In this document: piece by piece, positions 14,126-22,303 of the stretch | Layout: each line of letters opens with the position of its first letter | How positions within the stretch are numbered: the first letter of the stretch is position 1 | Origin: Candidatus Omnitrophota bacterium | GTDB taxonomy: Bacteria; Hinthialibacterota; Hinthialibacteria; Hinthialibacterales; Hinthialibacteraceae | Length of the DNA: 33,555 nt | Direction of reading: 5' to 3' | Assembly (NCBI GenBank): GCA_040755155.1 | Contig: JBFMBP010000068.1 | Span: 1 to 33,555 of the forward strand | Notes under the pieces: generated by a model | Told to the model about the DNA's origin: nothing | The model's database searches: none | What the model saw: only the letters and a program-made list of their open reading frames with translations | Program-made: the position numbers and the translations under genes

Positions 14126-15433
14126 ATGAACGGTAAGACTGAGTTGACGGTTTTCTTATTTATTGGGATATTGTTTTTCGCTTACGGAATCGCCGCGGGA
14201 GAATCTGCGCCGGATAAATCTCTCGCATCGATGGAAGGCGTATTCAATGTCAAAGACTTCGGCGCTAAGGCGGACGGCCAGACCGACGACGGCCCCGCCA
14301 TCCAAAAAAGCATCGACGCGGCGGCGGAAAAAGGGGGAAGAGTCTACCTGCCGCCGGGAAGATATCTGGTAAAGGGCAGCATCGCCGTCAAGCCGGGCGT
14401 CGCGGTTATGGGGAGCAACGAAGCGCCGCTGGCTATCGAACCGCTGATTGGAACGATTATCATGGCGACGGGCGGACGGAACGACGAATCGGCCCCCGCC
14501 CTCTTCGCGTTGGGCCATTCCAGCGCTGTGAAAGGGCTGACAGTATGGTATCCCGAACAGAAACCCAACGACATTCGCCCCTATCCCTGGACGTTTCATC
14601 TCACGGGATTCGACAACACGGTGGAAGACGTCACTCTTATCAATAGTTACAACGGCATCCGCGTCGGGCCGGAACCAAACGTGCGCCACCGCATCCGCAG
14701 CGTCTACGGCTGCGTTCTGCGCCGGGGATTGTACGTGGACAATTGCACCGATATCGGACGGGTGGAAAACGTGCAATTCCATTGCCATTGGTGGTCGGCG
14801 AAATCGATCGGCGGCGATTGGGACCTTGTGTATAAATACATGTACGAAAACTGCGAAGCCTTCGTTTTCGGGCGCACGGATTGGGAATACGTTACGAACA
14901 ATTTCGTTTTTCCAGCCAAGATCGGCTATCGCTTCGTCAAAACGGCCAATGGCGCCTGCAACGGCCATTTCACCGCCGACGGCGCCGACGCTTGCGAGAC
15001 TTCCGTCCTGGTCGAAGATATCCAGCCGATGGGGCTGCTCATTACCGGCGGGCAATTCGTCGCTTTTAATGGCAAAAATCCCGTGGAGTTGGTCATAGCG
15101 CCTACCTGCGCCGGAAGCGTGCGCCTCGTCAACTGCGCCTTTTGGGGGCCTTCCAACCATAACGCCATTATCGAGGGAAAAGGATTTACGTCTTTTAGCG
15201 ATTGCTATTTCAGCAATTGGAAAGAAGGATCGGAAAAGCAGCCGCTGGTCGTCGCCAAATCAGGACGCCTGCAAATCAACAACTCCTCCTTCGCCACGGC
15301 GCAGCCTAGCGTAGAATTGGGGCCGGACGTGCAACACGCCATCATCCAAGGCAACAACGGCCTCAAAGGCGTAAAAGTCATCAACCACGCCAAACGGGCG
15401 ATTATAGAAAACAACGAAGAAGCGGCGGAATGA
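14126..15433 (+). CDS. Secreted pectate-lyase-3 / right-handed beta-helix protein
   Basis: A 435-residue exported protein. The signal peptide is about residues 1-25 (a hydrophobic VFLFIGILFFAYGIAAG core). The mature part opens with the Pectate_lyase_3 hallmark FNVKDFGAKADGQTDDGPAI (about 40-59), then AAEKGGRVYLPPGRY. Beta-helix coils follow to the C-terminus (for example VEDVTLINSYNGIRVG, IRSVYGCVLRRGLYVDNCT). Such proteins bind or cleave polysaccharides, often pectin or phage-type glycans. I cannot point to a certain catalytic residue, so a lyase, a glycosidase or a pure binding role are all possible. The ribosome site AGGAGAGG (14111-14118) is strong. The neighbouring sialate esterase family gene suggests glycan breakdown. 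Confidence 0.85.
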   Translation: MNGKTELTVFLFIGILFFAYGIAAGESAPDKSLASMEGVFNVKDFGAKADGQTDDGPAIQKSIDAAAEKGGRVYLPPGRYLVKGSIAVKPGVAVMGSNEAPLAIEPLIGTIIMATGGRNDESAPALFALGHSSAVKGLTVWYPEQKPNDIRPYPWTFHLTGFDNTVEDVTLINSYNGIRVGPEPNVRHRIRSVYGCVLRRGLYVDNCTDIGRVENVQFHCHWWSAKSIGGDWDLVYKYMYENCEAFVFGRTDWEYVTNNFVFPAKIGYRFVKTANGACNGHFTADGADACETSVLVEDIQPMGLLITGGQFVAFNGKNPVELVIAPTCAGSVRLVNCAFWGPSNHNAIIEGKGFTSFSDCYFSNWKEGSEKQPLVVAKSGRLQINNSSFATAQPSVELGPDVQHAIIQGNNGLKGVKVINHAKRAIIENNEEAAE

Positions 15434-15732
15434 TGAATGACGAATAATGAGCCTCCTAACCGATATATTCGGCGATGGCGCAAAGAAAAAGGTCATGGCT
15501 CGACGGGAGCCTCGCCCTCCCATCTTGTTCGAAGGTGAATTGCGGGAGGGCGAATCTCCGTTTTTCCCCCTGCGTCCAGCATCGCTGCATGTCATTTCGA
15601 GGGAGCGCAGCAACCGAGAAATCTTCAACCCGCGTGTGGAAGGATTTCTCGCTATCGCTCGAAATGACAGAGTCGCAGTTGTGTAGGGTGGGCTCAAAGC
15701 GAAGCGTAGCCCACCGTTTTTCTGTCCACTTT
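15428..15732. repeat. Mosaic of repeat families between convergent genes
   Basis: Four different repeats are stacked here. 15428-15450 is a GAATGATGAATGA string. 15505-15560 holds gggagcctcgccctccc and gggagggcgaatctcc as long imperfect arms. 15590-15601 (tgtcatttcgag) and 15658-15669 (ctcgaaatgaca) are perfect 12-bp inverted ends of an 80-bp element. 15687-15715 is the GGTGGG hairpin followed by a T-run. No gene is called. The last hairpin is a plausible bidirectional terminator for the beta-helix gene and the convergent GT-C gene. Confidence 0.65.
15687..15715. terminator. GGTGGG hairpin with T-run between convergent genes (copy 3)
   Basis: ggtgggct (15687-15694) and agcccacc (15708-15715) form an 8-bp perfect stem, followed by gttttt. 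It lies 18 bases from the stop codon of the minus-strand gene. Its copies at 7938-7964 and 10579-10606 also lie at gene ends, supporting a terminator-like role. Confidence 0.5.
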
Positions 15733-18708
15733 TCAATGTTTTTTGCTTCTCCCCAAAGCAACTTCGGCGACGCCGTAGGGATTCTTCAATATCTCCACCT
15801 GAATGCCGGGGATTTTTTCTTTCATTAGGGCTTCGTAATCCGGGGGCATGATTAAGATATTCTCACCCGGCGCTAAGGGCGGAACGTAGGTTTTCAAATC
15901 CATCATGGTATAGAGCGTCGTCGAGAATTTGGCGTCTTTTCCGTTTTTCTCCACATCCAAAAAGTACATGTATAGTTTGAATGTCCGGGTGGCGAAGCCA
16001 TGATAAACGAATAAGCGTTCCGGGCCGAGGTCTTTTGGGGAGAGTCGGCGATAGATCAAATCCTGCACCTGCCCCATGCTGCCGATCCAGGTTTCCTGGC
16101 AGGGGAATTTTTTGAAATAGCGTTCGTAATTGAACTCCATCGCGATGATTCCCAACGCCGCGACGAAGATTAATGTCCAGCGCTGGGGAGATCGTTCGTC
16201 TTTTTTCCGATCCCGCACGGCGCAAAGAGAAGCCAGGGGCAAAGCGGCGATGAGACAAATAATCGGTCCCGCCATGCCGATGCGGAAGGTGTTGGGCGCT
16301 TCGAGGCGGGCGCTGAGGACGCCGCCCAGCATTCCCAAAGCGAAAGTAATGAGCATCGCTCGTTCCGCGAAGCCGTAAAATCGCCGCAAGAGAAGCAGCA
16401 TTCCAATCCCCGCCAGGCCGCCGGTTAGGGGATCGAGCAGCGGCGCGTAGGGTAGATTATGGCGTGGAATGAAATCTCCCTGGCGGTGGAAGGCTTTGGC
16501 GTAGAGCCAGAGATTTTCCTTCAGCGGCTTCAACGATCCCGCTTGCACCAGGTCTTTGGTTATGCCCACTCCTTGGGCGCGGGTGAGGAAGATGCCGGGA
16601 TGTTCGTAGTAATAAATCCAGAGTGGAGCGAAGACGATGGCGCAAATAAACGCCGAGATCAGCGCTTGCTTGAAATATTGCTTGCGTTCCGGTTCGAGTA
16701 GAACAATAGCATAGATGGCGGCGAGAGTCGCCGCCGTGAGCAGGATTGGAACGTAGGTAAAGAATCCATAGCCGAGAAACAAACCGGCCAGCGCCGCGCT
16801 GCGAGGACATTTCCAGCGAATCGCCCGCAGCGTATAGGCCAGCGCGAAGATCGCCAGAAAAACGTAGAGTTGTTGCATCCAGCCCCAGCGGCTGAAGATG
16901 ACCATCCATGAATTCATGGCGATGCACATCGCGCCGAGACGGCCCGCCCACGGCCCAAACGACCATCGCCCCAGGCAATAGACGGCCAACACGATTCCCA
17001 GGCCGGGAAGGATGGAGAGCGATTTCACATAATAAAATGATACGCCGAAAACCTTGATCGTTACGGCGATGAACAGCAAATAAAGATTCGGCACTTCGAA
17101 TTCATTGGCTCGAACCAGCGGCATGGTCTGGAAGGGGGCCAAAGTTCCGTTTTCCATCGCCGTCAGGGCGTCCCAAACGGCATAAGTTTCATCCAGCCAT
17201 AAACCTCTTGGAATTTCATCCAATTTGTAGAGGCGAAAAAAAACGGCGACAAGAAAGATCAGCGCCAACCAGGCCATATCAGCAGGACGAAACTGGGAAC
17301 GCGCCCGTTTGCGGAAAGCGTAAACGCACGCCAATGGGCCAAAGAACCATAAGATCACTGGGAACCAATCGTTGATCCACGTATAACTCCAAATCACCGC
17401 AAACCAGCTGGCGAGCAATCCAATTAGAAGCAAGAGGGGGAAGCGAATAGCGCTTGGCGGCGTTTCTTCTACCATCTCCTCGCCGCTCTCCTCTTCCTCC
17501 TCAGCAGGCATCGCGGGGAACCACCAATCCGGCTTCAACCTGGAAAGAATCGCCAAGACGGCGCCGAGAGACATTACGGCGACGCCGCTCCAAATATAGG
17601 CTATGGACCATAAAGCCGCCGCCAGAATTCCCAACAGTACGCCTGCGGCCAGTAAAAGTTGGCCAAAACGATCGAGAAATTGCTCCGCCCATTGCGCCAA
17701 TCGTCTTTTTGCCGTCCTCAGCGATTCGCCTAGGACATAATACAAAAGGAAAAGCGCCGTAACGAGAATCGAACTGATCCACCAGATGAGCCAGCTTTTC
17801 CATTTGGCGTCGCTGGCGCTCATGGCTTGATCTTCGGGAGAGGGAGGAAAAAACGACTCCACGCCGACGACGACGAGACGGCGCGCTTCGTCCACGGCGA
17901 TGCAGTTGGGGCGGTTCAGTCTTTCCGCGAAAATTGAAGCGCCGGTTTGCTGCTGCATCTGCATGATTCGGCGTTGATCGGAGTCGGCGGCGAAGATTTT
18001 GCGGTCGGGAAGCAGCGCCAAACGGCGCGGATGGTTGAAGCCGTCCTGGGCGTAGAGAATTTGGTGGTTGCGGTTGATTTCGATGACGCGATGGTGATCG
18101 AAATCCGAAACGAGAATCGTGTTCCAAGGGGTGGGGATAGAGTCGTATGGATTGAGCAGAGAGACCTGGCTTTGCCATACCGTTGCGCCATCGGGCTGGA
18201 TTTCGCGCAGACGGTTGCTGCGGCCTTCGGTCAGGAGAATATTGCCATTGTCGAGAAGATCGGCGTCGAGGCAGCCTTGGGGAATGGGAATCGAACCGAT
18301 CATGCTCCCCTTGTCGTCCAGCCATTTCAGGGCATTGTCGTAATACCAGACGGTCAAGTAGGCCGGTTGCAAACCCATGACGGTTTTCCCGGCCACGATC
18401 TGCAGAGCGCTCAGGTAGGGGGGGCCGCCGATATATTCTTCGATCTCTCCCGTCTCCGGATTGAAGCGGGCCAATCCTGCGCCGTCGAGCGCCAGGATGG
18501 CTTTTCCGTTCGGAAGCCATGCTATCGCCCTCGGCGTTCCGCGCAGGGCGGGCGATTTGCGCAGCAAGGTTCCATCCAGGCCGAAGACGAGCATCTCGTT
18601 CTGCGTGGAAAAGAGCGGCTTCGTCATTTTGGGAAGGAAGCAGCCTTGAAGAATAAATGAATACAATAAAATAACAATGGCGGCAAAGAAAGAACGATGG
18701 AATTTCAT
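15733..18708 (-). CDS. Beta-propeller lipoprotein fused to GT-C (PMT-type) glycosyltransferase
   Basis: A 991-residue membrane protein. Residues 1-23 look like a lipoprotein signal peptide with lipobox LQGC (C23). About 35-285 are repeated blades of an NHL/YVTN-like propeller (AIAWLPNGKAILALDGAGL, LLDNGNILLTEGRSNRLREI, RRLALLPDRKIFAADSDQ). A membrane helix at about 306-326, further hydrophobic segments and an acidic linker (402-416) lead into a GT-C domain like PMT_2/ArnT. Its loop FRLYKLDEIPRGLWLDETYA (491-510) carries the D-E pair (D506, E507) expected to bind metal or polyprenyl-phosphate sugar. The enzyme would glycosylate a lipid or protein on the outer face of the inner membrane. The acceptor is unknown. 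Its own promoter is at 18749-18777. Confidence 0.88.
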   Translation of the reverse strand: MKFHRSFFAAIVILLYSFILQGCFLPKMTKPLFSTQNEMLVFGLDGTLLRKSPALRGTPRAIAWLPNGKAILALDGAGLARFNPETGEIEEYIGGPPYLSALQIVAGKTVMGLQPAYLTVWYYDNALKWLDDKGSMIGSIPIPQGCLDADLLDNGNILLTEGRSNRLREIQPDGATVWQSQVSLLNPYDSIPTPWNTILVSDFDHHRVIEINRNHQILYAQDGFNHPRRLALLPDRKIFAADSDQRRIMQMQQQTGASIFAERLNRPNCIAVDEARRLVVVGVESFFPPSPEDQAMSASDAKWKSWLIWWISSILVTALFLLYYVLGESLRTAKRRLAQWAEQFLDRFGQLLLAAGVLLGILAAALWSIAYIWSGVAVMSLGAVLAILSRLKPDWWFPAMPAEEEEESGEEMVEETPPSAIRFPLLLLIGLLASWFAVIWSYTWINDWFPVILWFFGPLACVYAFRKRARSQFRPADMAWLALIFLVAVFFRLYKLDEIPRGLWLDETYAVWDALTAMENGTLAPFQTMPLVRANEFEVPNLYLLFIAVTIKVFGVSFYYVKSLSILPGLGIVLAVYCLGRWSFGPWAGRLGAMCIAMNSWMVIFSRWGWMQQLYVFLAIFALAYTLRAIRWKCPRSAALAGLFLGYGFFTYVPILLTAATLAAIYAIVLLEPERKQYFKQALISAFICAIVFAPLWIYYYEHPGIFLTRAQGVGITKDLVQAGSLKPLKENLWLYAKAFHRQGDFIPRHNLPYAPLLDPLTGGLAGIGMLLLLRRFYGFAERAMLITFALGMLGGVLSARLEAPNTFRIGMAGPIICLIAALPLASLCAVRDRKKDERSPQRWTLIFVAALGIIAMEFNYERYFKKFPCQETWIGSMGQVQDLIYRRLSPKDLGPERLFVYHGFATRTFKLYMYFLDVEKNGKDAKFSTTLYTMMDLKTYVPPLAPGENILIMPPDYEALMKEKIPGIQVEILKNPYGVAEVALGRSKKH

Positions 18709-18748
18709 ATTATACGCCTGTATGATTCGCCTGTCGGATATTTTTTTT

Positions 18749-18777
18749 ATTAGACGCGACTCGGCTTAGTCCGTCAA
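18749..18777 (-). promoter_or_regulatory. Promoter for the propeller-GT-C gene
   Basis: Minus-strand TTGACG (18777-18772) and TCTAAT (18754-18749) are exactly 17 bp apart, leaving a leader of about 34 bases before ATG 18708. Confidence 0.55.
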
Positions 18778-18863
18778 TGCTTGGCGCGGAATGAATCCTG
18801 CGATTTCGTATAGCCAACGGCGGGAATCATACGTCAATCGCCGTTTCGTTTGGAGGTGGGAAA

Positions 18864-19328
18864 ATGATTTTGGAGGAAGGAAAAACGGCTCCAGCCTTTA
18901 CGCTGCCCTCCAGCGGCGGAGGATCGGTTTCGCTCAAGGATTATAAGGGTAAAAAACAGGTGGTTCTTTATTTCTATCCCAAAGACAATACTTCGGGATG
19001 TACGAAGGAAGCCTGCTTTTTTCGCGATAATATCTCACAGTTCGAATCTGCGGACGCCGTAGTTCTCGGCGTCAGCTGCGACAGGCTGGCGTCGCATGAT
19101 AAATTCATCGCCAAATTCGGCCTGCCTTTCCTTCTTCTCAGCGACGAGAAGGAGGAAGTCTGCAAACTCTATGACGTCATCCGAGAAAAAAATATGTATG
19201 GAAAAAAGGTAATGGGCGTCGAACGAAGCACATTTGTTATAGGGAAAGAAGGCAAGATTAAGAAAATCTTCCGTAAAGTAAAAGTAGACGGGCATATCGA
19301 ACAGGTTCTTGAAGCGTTGACAGGGTGA
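18864..19328 (+). CDS. bcp: Thioredoxin-dependent peroxiredoxin, Bcp/PrxQ type
   Basis: A 154-residue cytoplasmic peroxidase that reduces hydrogen peroxide and organic peroxides with thioredoxin. The active-site run YPKDNTSGCTKEACFFRD holds peroxidatic C46 in the P-x3-T-x2-C motif and a resolving cysteine C51 five residues later, as in atypical 2-Cys Bcp. The thioredoxin fold has KQVVLYFYP before the site and LGVSCDRLASHDKFIAKF after it. The C-terminal strand pair RSTFVIGKEGKI is canonical. Length is normal. The ribosome site GGAGGT (18852-18857) lies 6 bases before ATG 18864. It is not in an operon; a repeat element starts right behind its stop. Confidence 0.96.
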   Translation: MILEEGKTAPAFTLPSSGGGSVSLKDYKGKKQVVLYFYPKDNTSGCTKEACFFRDNISQFESADAVVLGVSCDRLASHDKFIAKFGLPFLLLSDEKEEVCKLYDVIREKNMYGKKVMGVERSTFVIGKEGKIKKIFRKVKVDGHIEQVLEALTG

Positions 19329-19375
19329 ATGCAGGTTGGGCGTAATACCAGTCTGCGTTAGGTTACTTGCTTATC

Positions 19376-19504
19376 AATTCCCTCGCCCTTTGGGAGAGGG
19401 TTAGGGTGATGGAAATATAAGTCTAATAATATCAACCATTACCTTGCCTCTCCCCATCTTGGGAGAGGAATTTTTAAAACTACAATCTCAATGCAGGTTG
19501 GTAT
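19376..19504. repeat. About 130-bp dispersed double-hairpin element (copy A)
   Basis: The element has two outer hairpins (ccctcgcccttt/gggagaggg and cctctcccc/gggagagg) and an inner pairing between gttagggtgatgg and ccattacc. It ends in aatctcaatgcaggttggtat. Its reverse complement matches 24758-24888 over nearly the whole length. A further atgcaggttgg copy at 19329-19339 suggests the full unit may begin right after the bcp stop codon. Non-coding. Confidence 0.7.
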
Positions 19505-19573
19505 AAGTTGCGAAGTAATCATATCCAAGGCGCCGCGTAGACTCGACCGGCGCGAAGACAGTTAATCTCGTCT

Positions 19574-20587
19574 TCATGCAATAGCGGATGAGGCTCGGTA
19601 TTTTTCATCGTACAAATAACATCGAACGCGGCGTCCGTCCGGCAGGGAGAGGGCGCCGCAATCGCCTTGGCCGCATGGCGCGAATCGATGTTCGCAGCGG
19701 GGATGGAAACGGCAGCCTTCCGGAAAATGGGCGGGACTGGGTACGCTGCCGGGAATAGCGTTCAGCCGTTGCTGGGCGCCGTCCGTCATGCGGGGCATTG
19801 ATCGCAGCAGTCCCCGCGTGTAGGGATGCAGCGGATCGGTGAAAATTTGTTCTACGGGCGCCTCTTCCACGATGCGCCCGGCGTACATAACGGCTACTCG
19901 ATCCGCCGTCTCGGCGATGACGCCCAGATCGTGCGTGATTAAGAGAACCGATGCGCCGGTTCGTTGCTTTAAGTCCTCCATTAACGCCAGAATTTGCGCC
20001 TGCACGGTAACGTCCAGCGCCGTAGTCGGCTCGTCGGCGATGAGCAGATCGGGGTCGCAGGCCAGGGCCATGGCGATCATGATGCGCTGCCTCATGCCGC
20101 CGGACAATTGATGGGGAAACTCGCGGGCGCGCTGGCGGGCGGCGGGGATGCGCGCTTTTTCCATCATCTCCACCGCCGCCTCGAACGCCTCGCGCCGGCT
20201 CATGCGCCGGTGAATGCGAAACGTTTCCGCAATTTGTTCGCCCACGGAAAAGACGGGATTGAGCGCCGTCATCGGCTCCTGAAAGATCATAGAGATTTGC
20301 TCGCCCCGGATTTTGCGCAACTCGCGCTCCGGCAACTTCAGCAAATCGCGTCCCTTGAACAGGATTTGTCCCGCAACAATCCGCCCCGGCGGCGATGGAA
20401 TCAGGCGCAGAATCGAAAGCGAGGTCATGCTCTTGCCGCAACCCGATTCGCCCACCAAACCCAGCGTCTCTCCCCGCCGCACTTGTAAGCAAACGCTGTC
20501 CACCGCTTTCCCTACCCCTTCCGGCGAGAAGAGATAAGTATGAAGATTTTGTATATCCAACAAGAATGATTGGCTGTTCGCGTCCAT
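19574..20587 (-). CDS. Peptide/nickel-type ABC transporter ATP-binding protein (DppD/OppD-like)
   Basis: A 337-residue ATPase that would power oligopeptide or dipeptide import at the inner membrane. Walker A is GESGCGKS (46-53), the Q-loop is Q103, the signature is LSGGMRQ (161-167), Walker B is LLIADEP (181-187) and the H-loop is H219. The C-terminal oligo_HPY extension (about 245-325) includes [13 protein letters not shown] and four cysteines (C292, C298, C305, C310) spaced like those reported to hold an iron-sulfur cluster in some DppD proteins. Permease, binding-protein and DppF genes are missing from this window, so its partners are elsewhere. Start ATG 20587 follows GGGAG very closely. 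Confidence 0.93.
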   Translation of the reverse strand: MDANSQSFLLDIQNLHTYLFSPEGVGKAVDSVCLQVRRGETLGLVGESGCGKSMTSLSILRLIPSPPGRIVAGQILFKGRDLLKLPERELRKIRGEQISMIFQEPMTALNPVFSVGEQIAETFRIHRRMSRREAFEAAVEMMEKARIPAARQRAREFPHQLSGGMRQRIMIAMALACDPDLLIADEPTTALDVTVQAQILALMEDLKQRTGASVLLITHDLGVIAETADRVAVMYAGRIVEEAPVEQIFTDPLHPYTRGLLRSMPRMTDGAQQRLNAIPGSVPSPAHFPEGCRFHPRCEHRFAPCGQGDCGALSLPDGRRVRCYLYDEKYRASSAIA

Positions 20588-20722
20588 ACTCCCATCATAA
20601 AGCGGAGCAACCGGTTTTCCAGGGTTTGGGAAAGAATAGGATGCGCTGCATTTTTTGATTTATCGGCTTAATTACAACGGAATTTTACAAATCTTTTCTT
20701 TATTAATATATAAAGTTTTTAC

Positions 20723-20750
20723 TTGATAAAATCACCCCGCCGCCGATAAT
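20723..20750 (+). promoter_or_regulatory. Candidate promoter for the radical SAM gene
   Basis: TTGATA (20723-20728) and GATAAT (20745-20750) are spaced 16 bp, with a start site predicted about 27 bases before ATG 20784. Confidence 0.4.
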
Positions 20751-20783
20751 AAAACCATCTTTATACGATTGCCAATCTTGTCT

Positions 20784-22238
20784 ATGATGGACGTTATGAT
20801 GGATAAAGGAATAACCGCCGCTCCTATCCGTACAATCACGGTTTTCGATGCTTCGGCGGCGTCTGCGCCGACATCCAATCTTGATCGTCTGGAAACGCTT
20901 TGCCGTCAAAGCAATATGTATGCTTGGGCGAATCGGGAAATAACCGTCGCCGCGCCGCCCGCCTTGATGTACATCACCATAACTAACGCATGCAACCATA
21001 AATGTAAAGTCTGCGCCTGGAAGGATACGATGCGGCGCGGACGCAACGAAAACGGGGAAAAGCAGATGGGGCTGATGTCCTACGAAATGTTCCAGCGCTG
21101 CGTCGATATGATCCCCGATGGCGTCGCCCGCGTCTATCTGCAAAAAACCGGCGAGTCCACCCTCAATCCCGATCTGCCCCGGATGATGAAATATATCAAA
21201 ACGCAAAGGCCGGAGATCGAGGTCGCCATGCACACCAATGGAACGCGGCTGGACGATCCCGAAATCGTGGAGTCTATTCTCAACTACCTCGATTTCTTCT
21301 CCATCTCCTTCTTCGGCATCGACCGGGAGACTTACAATACCGCGCACGGCAAGAAGGATTACGACTTGGTTCTCAATAATGCCAGCCGCTTTTATGAAAC
21401 CTATCAAAAATCTTTCCGCAAGCCGCGCGTCTTTTTCGATTACGTCGGCCAACAGACGAACCAGGCCTTTTCGGACGAGGAAGTGTTCCAATTTTTCCGC
21501 GAGCGCTTTCCCGCTTTTTCCGCGGGGATTCATTATACCTACAATTTCCAGGGATTCGGCGAAGAAGGCCATTTGAATATTTTCGACAAATTGCCCCGCG
21601 AACAATTCCCCGTCTGCGTGCTGCCGTGGATGTCCTTCACGATTCTATGGGACGGAAAAGTCGATTACTGCTTCGTCGAACCGAAGGAATTGTATTACCT
21701 CGGCGACGTTAATCATTCCACCATTACGGAAATTTGGAACAGCCCGCCTTATCGGGAATTTCGCCGGATGTTCATCGAAAAACGCTTCGACGAGATGAAA
21801 GCCAAGGAAATCCACTGCGGGACCTGCTCCTGGCTCTTCAGCCAAAAACTCAACTCGGCGGGAACGCTGACCATGAGCGCCAATAAGTTTGCGCCCGAAT
21901 GGGACGGCGAATCGCCCCATAAAACCCTGATCGACGTATGCGCAACGGGAGAGGAGCATTTGCTTAGCGGCTACCTGCATTACCTGCGCGGCGAACCAGG
22001 CGAGGCTTTCAAGGATTTCTATATGGCTTCCCAAATTTCTCCCAACGAGAGAATCAAGATGAAGGGCGAAGAGTGGATTGAACAAGTCAAAAACGTCTTC
22101 GCGCAGAAAAAGAATATCGAGAGTTGGGAGAATTGCTTGCAACAAGAGGGCGAATCGCTGCATCGCCTCCACGTAACCCGCTATTCCCACGCCGAAACCG
22201 ACAAGGAACTGGAAAAGAAGAAACGCGCGGCGGTGTGA
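20784..22238 (+). CDS. Radical SAM protein with SPASM-like C-terminal cysteines and a TPR-like tail
   Basis: A 484-residue (from ATG 20784) radical SAM enzyme. The [4Fe-4S] triad is CNHKCKVC, a C-x3-C-x2-C at residues 70-77, right after the first strand MYITITNA. The glycine block is KTGESTLNPDL and a later strand is VAMHTNGTRL. The second half has SPASM-like cysteines: CVLPWMSFTILWDGKVDYCF and HCGTCSWLF. This group usually modifies peptides or sugars, or matures other enzymes. The tail (LLSGYLHYLRGEPGEAFKDF, then ASQISPNERIK) looks like one TPR-type hairpin, echoing the TPR-rich glycan cluster to the right. TTG 20769 and ATG 20796 or 20799 are alternative starts; no ribosome site decides. 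Substrate unknown. Confidence 0.88.
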   Translation: MMDVMMDKGITAAPIRTITVFDASAASAPTSNLDRLETLCRQSNMYAWANREITVAAPPALMYITITNACNHKCKVCAWKDTMRRGRNENGEKQMGLMSYEMFQRCVDMIPDGVARVYLQKTGESTLNPDLPRMMKYIKTQRPEIEVAMHTNGTRLDDPEIVESILNYLDFFSISFFGIDRETYNTAHGKKDYDLVLNNASRFYETYQKSFRKPRVFFDYVGQQTNQAFSDEEVFQFFRERFPAFSAGIHYTYNFQGFGEEGHLNIFDKLPREQFPVCVLPWMSFTILWDGKVDYCFVEPKELYYLGDVNHSTITEIWNSPPYREFRRMFIEKRFDEMKAKEIHCGTCSWLFSQKLNSAGTLTMSANKFAPEWDGESPHKTLIDVCATGEEHLLSGYLHYLRGEPGEAFKDFYMASQISPNERIKMKGEEWIEQVKNVFAQKKNIESWENCLQQEGESLHRLHVTRYSHAETDKELEKKKRAAV

Positions 22239-22276
22239 TGGCGATATTCAAAAAAAGCGGCCATTTTCTTATCTTA

Positions 22277-22291
22277 ATAAGCTTCGCTTAT
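22277..22291. terminator. Small hairpin between convergent genes
   Basis: ataagc-ttc-gcttat forms a 6-bp stem 40-50 bases after the radical SAM stop and just beyond the end of the minus-strand secreted gene. Weak evidence for a shared terminator. Confidence 0.3.
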
Positions 22292-22303
22292 AGCCGACAC
22301 TCT

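Noticed and set aside
14156-15160. 334-codon minus-strand frame
   Set aside because: Antisense shadow of the beta-helix protein, with composition typical of shadows.
15590-15669. Possible CRISPR-like repeat pair
   Set aside because: The two 12-mers are inverted, not direct, and occur once; no repeat-spacer array and no cas gene anywhere.
17501-18520. 339-codon minus-strand frame in another phase
   Set aside because: Arg/Pro/Ser-rich shadow frame inside the propeller-GT-C gene.
20703-21605. 300-codon minus-strand frame opposite the radical SAM gene
   Set aside because: Would cover the radical SAM cysteine motif in antisense; no family or ribosome site.
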